A stretch of 64,000 nucleotides of DNA from Sphingomonas arvum (lineage in GTDB: Bacteria; Pseudomonadota; Alphaproteobacteria; Sphingomonadales; Sphingomonadaceae). Both the position numbers and the translations under genes were made by a program. Numbering within the stretch: the first letter of the stretch is position 1; each line of letters opens with the position of its first letter. A model generated the notes under the pieces. It was given only the letters and a program-made list of their open reading frames with translations. It had not been told where the DNA came from and made no database searches. The stretch spans positions 434,001 through 498,000 of the forward strand of contig NZ_JAPDOB010000001.1 of assembly GCF_026013565.1 (NCBI RefSeq). Reading direction: 5' to 3'. Positions 24,218 through 32,792 of this stretch are shown piece after piece.

Positions 24218-24841
24218 ATGGGTTGGCATGGTGCACGGTGTGGTAGCGAAGGTCGCGGGCCGCGAGGCATGTTCATGATGATGGGCAGGCGTGGCGGGGG
24301 CTGGAGCTTCGGTCCGGGCGGCTTTCAGTTCGAGTTCGAGCCCGGTGGACGCGGGCCCGGCGGACCACGTGGCCGGCGCGGGCGGATGTTCGGTTCGGGC
24401 GAACTAAGGCTCGTCCTGTTGCGGCTGATCGCGAACGAGCCGCGGCACGGCTACGATCTTATCCGGGCAATCGAGGAGCTGACCCATGGCGACTACGCGC
24501 CGAGCCCGGGCGTCGTCTATCCGACGCTTACGCTGCTCGGCGATATGGGCCTGATCGAGGAGCAGGCGGGCGACGGCGCGCGCAAGAAGTTCGCGATCAC
24601 GGAAGAAGGGCGCAAGCACCTTCACGACAATGCCGAGGAGGTCGGCCGGCTGATGGACCGGCTGGAGGAGACTGGCTCGTCGCGGCGAGAGTCGAGCCGA
24701 CCGGAGATCGGTCGCGCGGTGGGCAATCTTATGCACGCTTTGAAGAACCGCGTAGCGCGGGAAGGCTGGAACGATGACCTGCTGGCCGAGGTGACTGATA
24801 TCCTGGACGACGCGGCCCGGCGGATCGAGCGGCTGCGCTAG
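24218..24841 (+). CDS. PadR-family transcriptional regulator
   Basis: The 207-residue protein carries a Gly/Arg/Phe-rich N-terminal extension (about 60 residues, GRRGGGWSFGPGGFQFEFEPGG) before the winged-helix domain: ELRLVLLRLIANEPRHGYDLIRAIEELT, APSPGVVYPTLTLLGDMGLIEEQ and KKFAITEEGRKHL. The C-terminal helix is the dimerisation coil. Such an extension is common in Gly-rich PadR proteins that regulate membrane or efflux genes. AAGGAG is 8 nt before the ATG. It probably represses its own promoter; it ends on the CTAG shared with the GT4 gene. Confidence 0.9.
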   Translation: MGWHGARCGSEGRGPRGMFMMMGRRGGGWSFGPGGFQFEFEPGGRGPGGPRGRRGRMFGSGELRLVLLRLIANEPRHGYDLIRAIEELTHGDYAPSPGVVYPTLTLLGDMGLIEEQAGDGARKKFAITEEGRKHLHDNAEEVGRLMDRLEETGSSRRESSRPEIGRAVGNLMHALKNRVAREGWNDDLLAEVTDILDDAARRIERLR

Positions 24842-26004
24842 GCCTTCATGCGCCGCAGCCGCTCGCGGCGCTCGATCGCGCGGCGGTAGGTATCGACCAC
24901 CGTAGCGTTGATCCGGTCCCAGTCTTGCGTTTCCGCGTAGGCCCGGCCCGCCCGCCCATGGCCCGCCCGCAAGGCCGGGTCGGCGGCGTAGGCGGCGATG
25001 GCGTCGGCAAAGGCGGCGATGTCGCCCGGTTCGACCAGCATGCCGGTCTCGCCGTCGCGGACCAGGTTCGTGGCGCCGGTCGCCTCGGCCGCGACGACCG
25101 GCAGCGCGCAGGCCATTGCCTCCAGCGTGACGTTGCCGAACGCCTCGGTGACCGACGGGTTGAGCAGCACGTCGCCGCTGGCCAGGGCTCGGGCGAGAAG
25201 TTCGCCCGTCAGCTGGCCGGTGAAGTGCGCCTGCGGCAGGCGCTCCTGGAACCAGGGCCGCGCCGGGCCTTCGCCGATCACCAGCGCCTTGTGCGGCAGG
25301 CCGCGGCGGCTCAGTTCGTCAATGGTGTCGGCGAACACGTCGAGCGCCTTTTCCATCACCACCCGGCCGAGGAACACGACAACGAGTTCGTCGTCCGCGA
25401 TCCCGAGCGAGCGGCGCCACCCCACGTCCCGCCGGCCGGGGTGGAACTGCTCCCGGTCGACGCCGCGGGCCCACATGGCGATATTCCGGTTCATGCGCTG
25501 CGCGCGGAGCACGGCCGCGGTCGACTGCGCCGGGACGAGTAGCGCGTCGCAGCGGCGGTACAGCCGGCGCAGGATGGCGCGAACGGTCGGCTCGAGCGGC
25601 TCCAGGTGGTAATAGGAGAGGTAGGTCTCGAACCGCGTGTGCACGGACGCGATCGCGGGGATGTCGCGGCGGCGGGCCCAGCTGACGGCGCGGTGGGCCG
25701 AGATGTCCGGGCTGGCGATGTGGACGATGTTGGGGGCGAAGCCGGCGAGATCACGGCGCACGCGCAGCGGCAGGCCGAGCGGCAGCCGGTATTCGTCACG
25801 TCCCGGCAGCGCAAAAGACGGCAGGGAGACGAGATCTCCCGTCGGCGGAAAGGCCGGCTTCTCCACGGTGGGGGAGTAGGCGCGCACGTGCGCACCCTGC
25901 CGAAGCAGGTAGCCCACCAGGCGGTTGAGGGCCTGGTTCGCGCCGTCACGGACGTAGTTGTAATTGCCCGACACGAGCGCAATCCGAAGGTCGGACGCGT
26001 CCAT
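24838..26004 (-). CDS. glycosyltransferase family 4 protein
   Basis: The 388-residue GT-B enzyme resembles the SQD2/MgtA-type alpha-glycosyltransferases: N-terminal RIALVSGNYNYVRDGANQALNRL, linker residues MWARGVDREQFHPGRRD, FLGRVVMEKALDVF, and the C-terminal EX7E motif in EAFGNVTLEAM. The family transfers mannosyl or related groups to diacylglycerol or phosphatidylinositol. The acceptor is unknown, but a membrane glycolipid is likely in sphingomonads. It is monocistronic and ends on the CTAG shared with PadR. Confidence 0.85.
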   Translation of the reverse strand: MDASDLRIALVSGNYNYVRDGANQALNRLVGYLLRQGAHVRAYSPTVEKPAFPPTGDLVSLPSFALPGRDEYRLPLGLPLRVRRDLAGFAPNIVHIASPDISAHRAVSWARRRDIPAIASVHTRFETYLSYYHLEPLEPTVRAILRRLYRRCDALLVPAQSTAAVLRAQRMNRNIAMWARGVDREQFHPGRRDVGWRRSLGIADDELVVVFLGRVVMEKALDVFADTIDELSRRGLPHKALVIGEGPARPWFQERLPQAHFTGQLTGELLARALASGDVLLNPSVTEAFGNVTLEAMACALPVVAAEATGATNLVRDGETGMLVEPGDIAAFADAIAAYAADPALRAGHGRAGRAYAETQDWDRINATVVDTYRRAIERRERLRRMKA

Positions 26005-26123
26005 CGGTCGAGGCCCTTAGCGGGCCGGGGTTCGCTTTTCTACTCGGGTGCTGCGGCCGACGAGCAACACGAGGCCGATCACGGCGGCTAGGCGGATGAC
26101 CCGAGGCATGGCAGCAACATGGG

Positions 26124-26621
26124 GTGTCACCGCGCGTCCCCAAGTCCTCTTTTCCGCCGGTCGTCGACCAGGATACGCGGCTGCTGATCTGCGGCAGCCT
26201 GCCGGGCGAGGCGTCGCTGCGGGCGACGCGCTACTACGCGCACCCGCAAAACCAGTTCTGGCGCTTGCTGGAGGTGGTTCTGGAGGAGCCGCTGGCGGGG
26301 CTGGCGTATGAGGAGCGGCTGGCCGTGCTGCGGCGGCGGGGCATCGGCCTTTGGGACACAGTTGCCACGGCGCACCGGACGGGCAGCCTGGACCAGGCCC
26401 TGCGCGAGGTGACCCGCAACTCGTTGCAGGCACTCGCAGCCACCCTGCCAATATTGCGCGGCATCGGCTTCAATGGCGCGACCGCCGCTAAGCTCGGGAG
26501 GTACGAGCTTGCCGGAACGGAGCTGACCCTCATCGACCTGCCCTCGTCCAGTCCGGCCTACACCTTGCCACTCAATGAGAAAGCGGAGCGGTGGACGGCA
26601 CTGCGGCCGCTGCTCGGTTGA
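26124..26621 (+). CDS. DNA-deoxyinosine/uracil glycosylase (UDG superfamily, HDG type)
   Basis: The 165-residue protein matches the hypoxanthine-DNA glycosylase branch of the uracil glycosylase superfamily. Motif 1 is ICGSLPGEASLRATRYYAHPQNQFW (split here to GSLPGEASL and YYAHPQNQFW) and motif 2 is LPSSSPAY. It excises hypoxanthine from deaminated DNA. The GTG at 26124 is preferred, since no ATG in this frame lies upstream of motif 1; a ribosome-binding site is not obvious. Confidence 0.88.
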   Translation: MSPRVPKSSFPPVVDQDTRLLICGSLPGEASLRATRYYAHPQNQFWRLLEVVLEEPLAGLAYEERLAVLRRRGIGLWDTVATAHRTGSLDQALREVTRNSLQALAATLPILRGIGFNGATAAKLGRYELAGTELTLIDLPSSSPAYTLPLNEKAERWTALRPLLG

Positions 26622-26652
26622 CAGTCCGGCTGGGGAACAGCACGGCTCGGGC

Positions 26653-26958
26653 ATGGCCGACGAACCTGCATCCGAGACCGAAACCGAAACCGAGGGCGAG
26701 CCCGCTTCCGACCTGTCGATGGTCGACGAAGCATTGGTCGCGGGCACCATCGCCAACACCAACGGTCTGCTGGTGATCCTGGCCAAGCTGGTGGCGCGCG
26801 GCATCTTCGACGCGAGTGACCTTAAGGCATTCAGCGAAAGCTACTCCAAGCCGCTCGACCACGAAGGCATGCGCGAGAATGAGCTGGTCAGCCAGATGCA
26901 GGACCAGATGGAGAGCACGCTGGCCGAGCTGATGCGGTTCCTGAGCGAGAAGCACTGA
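26653..26958 (+). CDS. hypothetical acidic protein
   Basis: The 101-residue protein starts with a Glu/Thr-rich tract (ETETETEGEPASD) and continues as two helices (VDEALVAGTIANTNGLLVILAKLVARG and ELVSQMQDQMESTLAELMRFL). I recognise no family. The gene starts 32 nt after the glycosylase and may be in the same transcript. The end is 31 nt before crtZ. Confidence 0.55.
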   Translation: MADEPASETETETEGEPASDLSMVDEALVAGTIANTNGLLVILAKLVARGIFDASDLKAFSESYSKPLDHEGMRENELVSQMQDQMESTLAELMRFLSEKH

Positions 26959-26989
26959 CACCGCAGGCCCAAGCGCCTATATCGCGGCC

Positions 26990-27532
26990 ATGTACTTCCC
27001 CATGGGCCTCCTGCTGTTCGTCGGTACCGTGATCGTCATGGAGGCGGTGGCTTACGCGCTGCACCGCTGGGTGATGCATTCACGGCTCGGTTGGACGCTG
27101 CACGAAAGCCATCATCGCGAGCGCAAGGGCTGGTTCGAGCGCAACGACTGGTATGGCGTGGTCTTCGCCATTCCCTCGGTGCTGCTGATCTACGGCGGGA
27201 TGCACGGGCAGCTGGGCGACTGGGCAAGCTGGGTCGGGGCGGGGGTCGCCTTCTACGGGCTGATCTACTTCGGCTTCCATGACGTGATCGTGCACGGCCG
27301 TATTGCCCACCGGATCGTGCCGCGCTCGACCTATTTCAAGCGGATAGTGCAGGCGCACAAGCTGCACCATGCGGTGCAGGGCCGCGACGGCGCAGTGAGC
27401 TTCGGCTTCATCTATGCGCCGCCAGTGGAGCGATTGAAGCGGCAGCTGACGGCTAGCCGCAAGGCCGAGGTCAGGGAGCCGAAGGGTCGTGTCGAGGGCG
27501 CGTCCACAAGCCGTCTCGAGGAGCGGGCCTGA
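26990..27532 (+). CDS. crtZ: beta-carotene hydroxylase
   Basis: The 180-residue membrane enzyme of the fatty-acid hydroxylase superfamily shows its histidine boxes: HRWVMH, HESHH, FHDVIVHGR and HKLHH. It adds 3- and 3'-OH groups to beta-carotene, giving zeaxanthin, using a diiron centre and O2. Hydrophobic helices frame the boxes. The basic C-terminal tail (KAEVREPKGRVEG) lies in the 62-nt tail-to-tail overlap with crtB. It is the plus-strand neighbour of the crtYIB operon. Confidence 0.95.
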   Translation: MYFPMGLLLFVGTVIVMEAVAYALHRWVMHSRLGWTLHESHHRERKGWFERNDWYGVVFAIPSVLLIYGGMHGQLGDWASWVGAGVAFYGLIYFGFHDVIVHGRIAHRIVPRSTYFKRIVQAHKLHHAVQGRDGAVSFGFIYAPPVERLKRQLTASRKAEVREPKGRVEGASTSRLEERA

Positions 27533-28421
27533 CCGGCCACAGCGACTCTGAGAAGGCATCCATCACCAGCGCCGCTTTCTCGCCCTTGCCCGTGCTGATC
27601 CGGCTATCCCACGCGCGCGGTCCGAGCGAGGCCGCCTTGGTCGCTACCTCGCCGTAAATGCCGCTGGCGGACAGGACCGCCCAGCGGCTGCGGAAGGGCA
27701 GGCGGGCGGCGCCCACGCGGGCGGAGCGCCGGTAGGCGTCGGCCATGTCGCTCAGCCGGCGGGTGATGCGGGCCAGGGCCGAGCGGTGCTTCGGGTCGGC
27801 GAGGTCCGCGCCGGTCAGGCCTTCGGCTTCGAGCCATTCCGTGGGTAGGTAGACCCGCCCGACCCGCGCATCCTCGACGATGTCGCGGGCGATGTTGGCG
27901 AGTTGAAAGGCGATGCCGAGGTCGGCGGCCCGGTCGAGCGTATCCGTCTCGCCCGATTTCACGCCCATGACATGGGCCATCATCACGCCGACCGCGCCGG
28001 CTACCTGGTAACAGTAAGAAAGAAGGTCGTCGGTGGTTTGTGGTCGCCAACCGGCCGCGTCGCGCTCGAACCCGGCGAGGTGGTCGTTCGCAACCGCCGG
28101 CGGGATGGCGCATTCGGCGGCGACAGTGCGAAGTGCCTCGAACGGCACGATGCCGGTCGGTTCACCGGCCAATGCCTGGGCAGTCCTGTGGCGCAGGAAT
28201 TCGATCCGGGCGGCGGGGTCGTTCACCGCCACTGCGTCATGGCCGAGGGTCTGGCCGTCCGTCACGTCGTCGCAGGCCCGGCACCAGCTGTACAGCAGCC
28301 AGCTGCGCTCGCGCGTCGGCTGGTCGAACAGCTGACTGGCGAAGCGGAAGCTCTTGGAGCCGACCGAGATGCTGGCCAGCGCGGCCTGGACCAGCCGCGA
28401 GCGGTCGTCGCTCGCGCTCAC
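27471..28421 (-). CDS. crtB: phytoene synthase
   Basis: The 316-residue prenyl synthase has the two Asp-rich motifs: CRACDDVTDG (DxxxD type) and NIARDIVEDARVGRVYLP. It condenses two geranylgeranyl diphosphates to phytoene. The GTG start at 28421 overlaps the stop of crtI (GTGA). An extension upstream into crtI is not supported. The final 62 nt overlap the 3' end of crtZ on the other strand. Confidence 0.95.
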   Translation of the reverse strand: MSASDDRSRLVQAALASISVGSKSFRFASQLFDQPTRERSWLLYSWCRACDDVTDGQTLGHDAVAVNDPAARIEFLRHRTAQALAGEPTGIVPFEALRTVAAECAIPPAVANDHLAGFERDAAGWRPQTTDDLLSYCYQVAGAVGVMMAHVMGVKSGETDTLDRAADLGIAFQLANIARDIVEDARVGRVYLPTEWLEAEGLTGADLADPKHRSALARITRRLSDMADAYRRSARVGAARLPFRSRWAVLSASGIYGEVATKAASLGPRAWDSRISTGKGEKAALVMDAFSESLWPVRPAPRDGLWTRPRHDPSAP

Positions 28422-29884
28422 GCCAGCATGAGCCCCGCCGTCGCCTCCGCGCTTCCAACCACACCCGGAATGCCGGCGCCCGGGTGGGTGCCGGCGCCGA
28501 CGAAGAACAGGTTGCGGATTTTGTCGTCGCGGTTGTGAGTGCGGAACCAGGCACTCTGCCACAGCACCGGTTCCAGGCTGAATGCGGAGCCGAGGTGCGC
28601 CGAGAGGTCGCGGCCGAAGTCGTTGGGCGAATAATGGAACATGGTGCGAATGCGGCTGCGGATGTCGGGGATCAGCCGCTCGGCCAGTACATCGAGGATC
28701 ACGTCGGCATAGCGCGCCTCGTCGCCGTCCCAGTCGACGTCCGCCTTGCCGAGGTGCGGCACGGGTGCGAGCGCGTAGAAGGTCGAGCAGCCGGGCGGAG
28801 CCATCGCCGGATCGGTGACGGTCGGGTGGTGGAGGTAGAGCGACGGGTCGGTGGCCAGCTTGCCCCGGTTGTAAATGTCACCAAGCAGCCCGTGGTAGCG
28901 CGGGCCGAACATGATCGTGTGGTGCGGAATGTCGGGGAAGGTGCCCTCCAGCCCGAAATGGAGCACGAACAGGGACGGCGAGAAGCGCTTGCGCTTCATC
29001 GCGCGCTCCTGGGCGGCGCCGCGCTTGCTGCCTTCGATCAGCCCGTAGCTGTGAACCACGTCGCCGTTGCTGGCGACGGCGTCCGCTTCACCGCGCCAGC
29101 CGGAGCGGGTGCGGACGGCTTTCGCCTGCTCGTCGGTGACCTCGATCGCGACGACAGGATCGTCCAGGCGAAGCTCGCCGCCCAAGCGCTCGAACAGGCG
29201 GACCATGCCGGCGATCAGCTTGTTCGTTCCTCCTCGAGCGAACCACACGCCGCCGTCGCGCTCCAGCTTGTGGATCAGGGCATAGATCGACGAGCAGGTC
29301 ATCGGATTGCCCCCGACCAGCAGCGTGTGGAAGCTGAGCGCCTGCCGTAGATGCTCCTCCTCGACGAAGCTCGACACCATTGAATAGACGCTGCGCCACG
29401 CCTGGTACTTGGCCAGCGCGGGGGCGGCCTTGAGCATGTCGATGGGGCTTTCGAACGCCTTGGTGCCGAGCTTGAGATAGCCCTCCTCGAACACCCCGGC
29501 CGAATACTTCAGGAAGCGCTGGTAACCGTCCCAGTCCCGCAGGTTCAGCCGCTCGATGCTGGCTTTGAGCTGCTCGTCGTCGTTGGTGTAGTCGAACACC
29601 GTCCCGTCCGGCCACGACAGCCGGTAAAAGGGCGTGACGGGCACCAGGTCGACGTCCTGGCTGATGTCCCGACCGGACAGCTGCCACAAGCGCTGGAGGC
29701 AGTCCGGATCGGTGATGACGGTCGGCCCGGCGTCGAACACATGGCCGTCGCGCTCCCACACGTAGGCGCGACCACCGGGCTTGTCGCGAGCCTCGATGAT
29801 CGTGGTCTGGACGCCGGCCGACTGGAGGCGGATGGCGAGCGCCAGTCCGCCGAACCCCGCCCCGATCACGATTGCTGACTTCAC
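28418..29884 (-). CDS. crtI: phytoene desaturase
   Basis: The 488-residue FAD enzyme begins VKSAIVIGAGFGGLALAIRL and contains the Rossmann fingerprint, RAYVWERDGHVFDAGPTVI, the central GGTNKL and the C-terminal CrtI-type GAGTHPGAGIPGVVGSA. It converts phytoene to lycopene in four steps. The GTG at 29884 overlaps the crtY stop (GTGA). Length is typical of bacterial CrtI. Confidence 0.95.
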   Translation of the reverse strand: MKSAIVIGAGFGGLALAIRLQSAGVQTTIIEARDKPGGRAYVWERDGHVFDAGPTVITDPDCLQRLWQLSGRDISQDVDLVPVTPFYRLSWPDGTVFDYTNDDEQLKASIERLNLRDWDGYQRFLKYSAGVFEEGYLKLGTKAFESPIDMLKAAPALAKYQAWRSVYSMVSSFVEEEHLRQALSFHTLLVGGNPMTCSSIYALIHKLERDGGVWFARGGTNKLIAGMVRLFERLGGELRLDDPVVAIEVTDEQAKAVRTRSGWRGEADAVASNGDVVHSYGLIEGSKRGAAQERAMKRKRFSPSLFVLHFGLEGTFPDIPHHTIMFGPRYHGLLGDIYNRGKLATDPSLYLHHPTVTDPAMAPPGCSTFYALAPVPHLGKADVDWDGDEARYADVILDVLAERLIPDIRSRIRTMFHYSPNDFGRDLSAHLGSAFSLEPVLWQSAWFRTHNRDDKIRNLFFVGAGTHPGAGIPGVVGSAEATAGLMLA

Positions 29885-31023
29885 TCGCTGTCCTTCAACG
29901 CCCGCATGGCCCGCCAGATGGAGACTGGGGGGCGGCCCGCCAAGATGCGGACCCGGTCGAAGGCCGTGCTCTTCCCTGCGTAGAAGCGGGCGATCAAGGG
30001 GGCTGGAAGCCGGTAGAAGCGCTGCAACACACGGTAGCGGTGCGGCGGATCCGCGGCGCGGAACAGCATGCGGGCGAGAAAGCGATCGTAGGCGGAGCGG
30101 CGCCAATGGCGACGCGCGCGCTCGCGGGTGGCCTGGGCAAGGCGGTCGAGCGGCAATTCGTCCGCTAGCCAGCTGGCGAAGCGGACGGCGTCGGGCAGCG
30201 AATAGCTGGTCAGCGGATGGAAGAAGCCGCCCCGCGCGCCGGCGCGGGCGACGGGGTCGCTGGCTGGCCAGAACCGCTCGAAATCGCCGCCGGTGAGGAC
30301 GGGCAGCTGCCCAGTCTCCTCGCGGGTCCGCTCGGCCACCTGCCACCCGCGCTCCGCCGCATAGTCGCCGATCCTGTCGCGCAGCAGGTCGCGGTCGAGT
30401 TCCGCCCCGTCCGTATAGTAGGTGTCCTCGACAAACAGCTCGGTCGGGCTGAACGGCAGCAGGTAGACGAAGCGATAGCCGTCCGCCTGGTCCACCGTCG
30501 CGTCCATCACGACCGGCTCCGTCAGGCCATGGCCCTGCGGAATGCGGAGCAACTGGCCGAGGAACTTCTGCCAGCCGAGCCGGAGGCCCTCCGCCTTGCC
30601 GCCGCGCGCGTCGAGCACGGCTCGCGCGTTAAGCGTGCGTCCGTCCTCCAGCACGACCTCGCGCGGGCCGACGTCCGTCGCTGCCGCCCGGATGATGCGC
30701 TCGGCCGGCAAGGCCCGGCGGACTGCGCCGTCCAGGCGCTCGCTGGCGATGGTCCGGTACGCTTGCGCGAGCTTGCGGCCGTGCGTCGGGAAGCGAACCT
30801 CGTAGCTGTCCCAGCGATGCGAGATCAGCGGCTCGACCAGCGGCAGGTCGCTGCGGGCCACGTCGCTGTCGAAGAAGGACCACAGGTGGTTGCCGCCGAG
30901 CCGCTCTCCCGGTTCGATGATCGTGACACTGAGCTCCGGCCGACGCTGCGCCAGGGCCAACGCGCACAGTCCGCCCGACAGGCCGCCGCCCAGGATGATC
31001 AGGTCGGTGTCGGGCGCGGCCAT
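29881..31023 (-). CDS. crtY: lycopene beta-cyclase
   Basis: The 380-residue FAD-binding protein is CrtY type: DLIILGGGLSGGLCALAL, GNHLWSFFDSD, and FVYLLPFSPTELFVEDTYYTDG with GARGGFFHPLTSYSLPDAV further on. It cyclises lycopene to beta-carotene. It is the first gene of crtYIB; together with crtZ the window encodes the route from GGPP to zeaxanthin. No crtE, crtG or crtW is in the window. AGGCAGG precedes the ATG. Confidence 0.94.
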   Translation of the reverse strand: MAAPDTDLIILGGGLSGGLCALALAQRRPELSVTIIEPGERLGGNHLWSFFDSDVARSDLPLVEPLISHRWDSYEVRFPTHGRKLAQAYRTIASERLDGAVRRALPAERIIRAAATDVGPREVVLEDGRTLNARAVLDARGGKAEGLRLGWQKFLGQLLRIPQGHGLTEPVVMDATVDQADGYRFVYLLPFSPTELFVEDTYYTDGAELDRDLLRDRIGDYAAERGWQVAERTREETGQLPVLTGGDFERFWPASDPVARAGARGGFFHPLTSYSLPDAVRFASWLADELPLDRLAQATRERARRHWRRSAYDRFLARMLFRAADPPHRYRVLQRFYRLPAPLIARFYAGKSTAFDRVRILAGRPPVSIWRAMRALKDSE

Positions 31024-31103
31024 CTGCCTGCCTCTCGCACGCAGGGGGGTAGGGGAAAAGCCGTAAATGGACCGGGTGGGGAGGGGCTGGTAGCAGTTGC
31101 GCC

Positions 31104-31538
31104 ATGATCCGTCCGCTCTTCCCCGCGCTGCTGGCGCTCGCCGCCCCGCTCTCCGCCGCCACGCCGCTGGCCGACGTCACCGTGCAGCTGACCGGGTTGC
31201 GAAACGCCAACGGGCTGGTGCGCGTCTGCCTGACCAATAACCAAGCTCGTTTCCTTCAATGCGAGAAGGTGCCGGGAGCGGTGGGACGGTCGCTGCCTGC
31301 GGGCCAAGCGGCGCGCATCCACCTCGGGGCGGTGCCGCCGGGAACCTATGCGCTCCTGGTGATCCACGACGAGAACCGCGACGGCCGCCTCAACATGACC
31401 CTGGGCATCCCGCGCGAGGGGTTCGGCTTTTCCAACAATCCGGCCATGCGGCCGAGGGCGCCGCGCTGGGACGAGATCCGCTTCGCCGTTCCCGCCGGAC
31501 CGGTGACGCAGACTATTCGCGTCCGCTACGTGCTCTAA
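31104..31538 (+). CDS. DUF2141 domain secreted protein
   Basis: The 144-residue protein has a signal peptide (PLFPALLALAAPLSAAT) and a DUF2141 body: VTVQLTGLRNANGLVRVCLTN, with PPGTYALLVIHDENRDGRLN and IPREGFGFSNNP. It is a beta-sandwich exported protein found widely in sphingomonads, function unknown. The 80-nt space to divergent crtY probably holds both promoters. Confidence 0.85.
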   Translation: MIRPLFPALLALAAPLSAATPLADVTVQLTGLRNANGLVRVCLTNNQARFLQCEKVPGAVGRSLPAGQAARIHLGAVPPGTYALLVIHDENRDGRLNMTLGIPREGFGFSNNPAMRPRAPRWDEIRFAVPAGPVTQTIRVRYVL

Positions 31539-31544
31539 GGCCGC

Positions 31545-32792
31545 ATGCTTCCGCTCGACCTCGCGCTGAGCCTGCTGGCGGCGCTCGCGGCCGGGCTGAT
31601 GCTGGGGGTCGAGCGCGGCTGGCAGCTGCGCGGCGAGCCGGACGGCAGCCGCGTCGCCGGAGTGCGTACCTTCGCGCTGATCGGCGCGGCGGGCGGGCTC
31701 GCGGCGCTGCTAGGACGGCTGCTGCATCCGCTGGTCGCCGTGGCCATCGCCGGAACCGCCGCCGGGCTGCTGCTCTTGGGCTACGCGCGCGCCGGCGAGC
31801 GAAGCGTCACCAATATGCTGGCGGCGGCCGTGGCGCTAGCGCTCGGGCTGGTCGCGGGTGCGGACCAGCCTATGCTCGCGGTGGCGTTCGCGGCCGTGGT
31901 CACGCTGCTGCTCGCCGCCCGCCAGCAGCTCCATGGCTTGCTGGAGCGGCTCGGCCCAGAGGACGTGCAGGCGTTCGCGCGCTATGCGGTGATCGTCGCG
32001 GCGGTGCTGCCGTTCCTCCCCAACCGCAGCTTCGGCCCGTACGGCGCTTGGAACCCGTTCCAGTTGTGGCTGGTGGTGGTGCTGGTCACCGGCTTCTCCT
32101 TCGCCGGCTACATCGCCAATCGGCTGGTCGGAGCAAGCAAGGGCACACTGGCGACTGCGCTGATCGGTGGCGCCTACAGCTCCACCGCGGTGACGGCGAC
32201 GCTGGCGCGCCGGATCGGCGCGGGCGAGCCGGGCCCGTACGCCGCCGGCATCGCGCTGGCGACCGCCGTTATGTACCTGCGGGTCGCACTGCTGATGGCG
32301 CTGCTGAGCCCGTCCACGCTGCCCGCCTTCGCCCTGCTCCTCGGGCCCGCCGCAATCGCCGGCTGGGCGGCTGCGCTGTGCGTGTGGCTGCGCGAGCGGC
32401 GATTGGCCGAGGCGGCAAGCGCCCCGCCGCCCGGCAACCCGGTGGAGCTTCTTCCCGCCTTGGGCTTCGTGGTGATCGTCGCCGCCGGCGCCCTGCTGAC
32501 CCGCTGGGCGCAGGCGCGCTTCGGCAGCAGCGGCACGGCGGTGACCCTGTTCATCACCGGCAGCTTCGATGTCGATGCGTCGATCGTGACCCTTGGGCAG
32601 CTTTCGGTCACGGCCATCGCACGCGATCTGGCGGCCCTGGCGGTGGCGGGCACCATCCTCGCCAACATGGGCCTGAAGATCGGCGTCGTGGTGGCCTACG
32701 CGGGCCGAAAAGGAAGAACGGCGGCGCTGGCCCTGTCCGCCAGCACCGCCGTCCTGCTCGTTACCGCCGGCCTGGCGGCGTTACGCCTCTAG
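31545..32792 (+). CDS. MgtC/SapB-DUF4010 membrane protein
   Basis: The 415-residue integral membrane protein has about 12 helices. The N-terminal MgtC/SapB unit contains GVERGWQLRGEPDGSRVAGVRTFALIGA, and the C-terminal DUF4010 part has LIGGAYSSTAVTATLARR and FDVDASIVTLGQL. The combination is usual for the DUF4010 family. Its function is unknown, with proposals around ion or envelope homeostasis. Six nucleotides after the DUF2141 stop, it is probably co-transcribed. It ends on the CTAG shared with the receptor gene. Confidence 0.85.
   Translation: MLPLDLALSLLAALAAGLMLGVERGWQLRGEPDGSRVAGVRTFALIGAAGGLAALLGRLLHPLVAVAIAGTAAGLLLLGYARAGERSVTNMLAAAVALALGLVAGADQPMLAVAFAAVVTLLLAARQQLHGLLERLGPEDVQAFARYAVIVAAVLPFLPNRSFGPYGAWNPFQLWLVVVLVTGFSFAGYIANRLVGASKGTLATALIGGAYSSTAVTATLARRIGAGEPGPYAAGIALATAVMYLRVALLMALLSPSTLPAFALLLGPAAIAGWAAALCVWLRERRLAEAASAPPPGNPVELLPALGFVVIVAAGALLTRWAQARFGSSGTAVTLFITGSFDVDASIVTLGQLSVTAIARDLAALAVAGTILANMGLKIGVVVAYAGRKGRTAALALSASTAVLLVTAGLAALRL

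Noticed and set aside
26017-26109. 30-codon hydrophobic peptide MPRVIRLAAVIGLVLLVG on the minus strand
   Set aside because: Resembles a single-helix peptide, but has no supporting ribosome-binding site and lies next to the overlapping start of the glycosylase.
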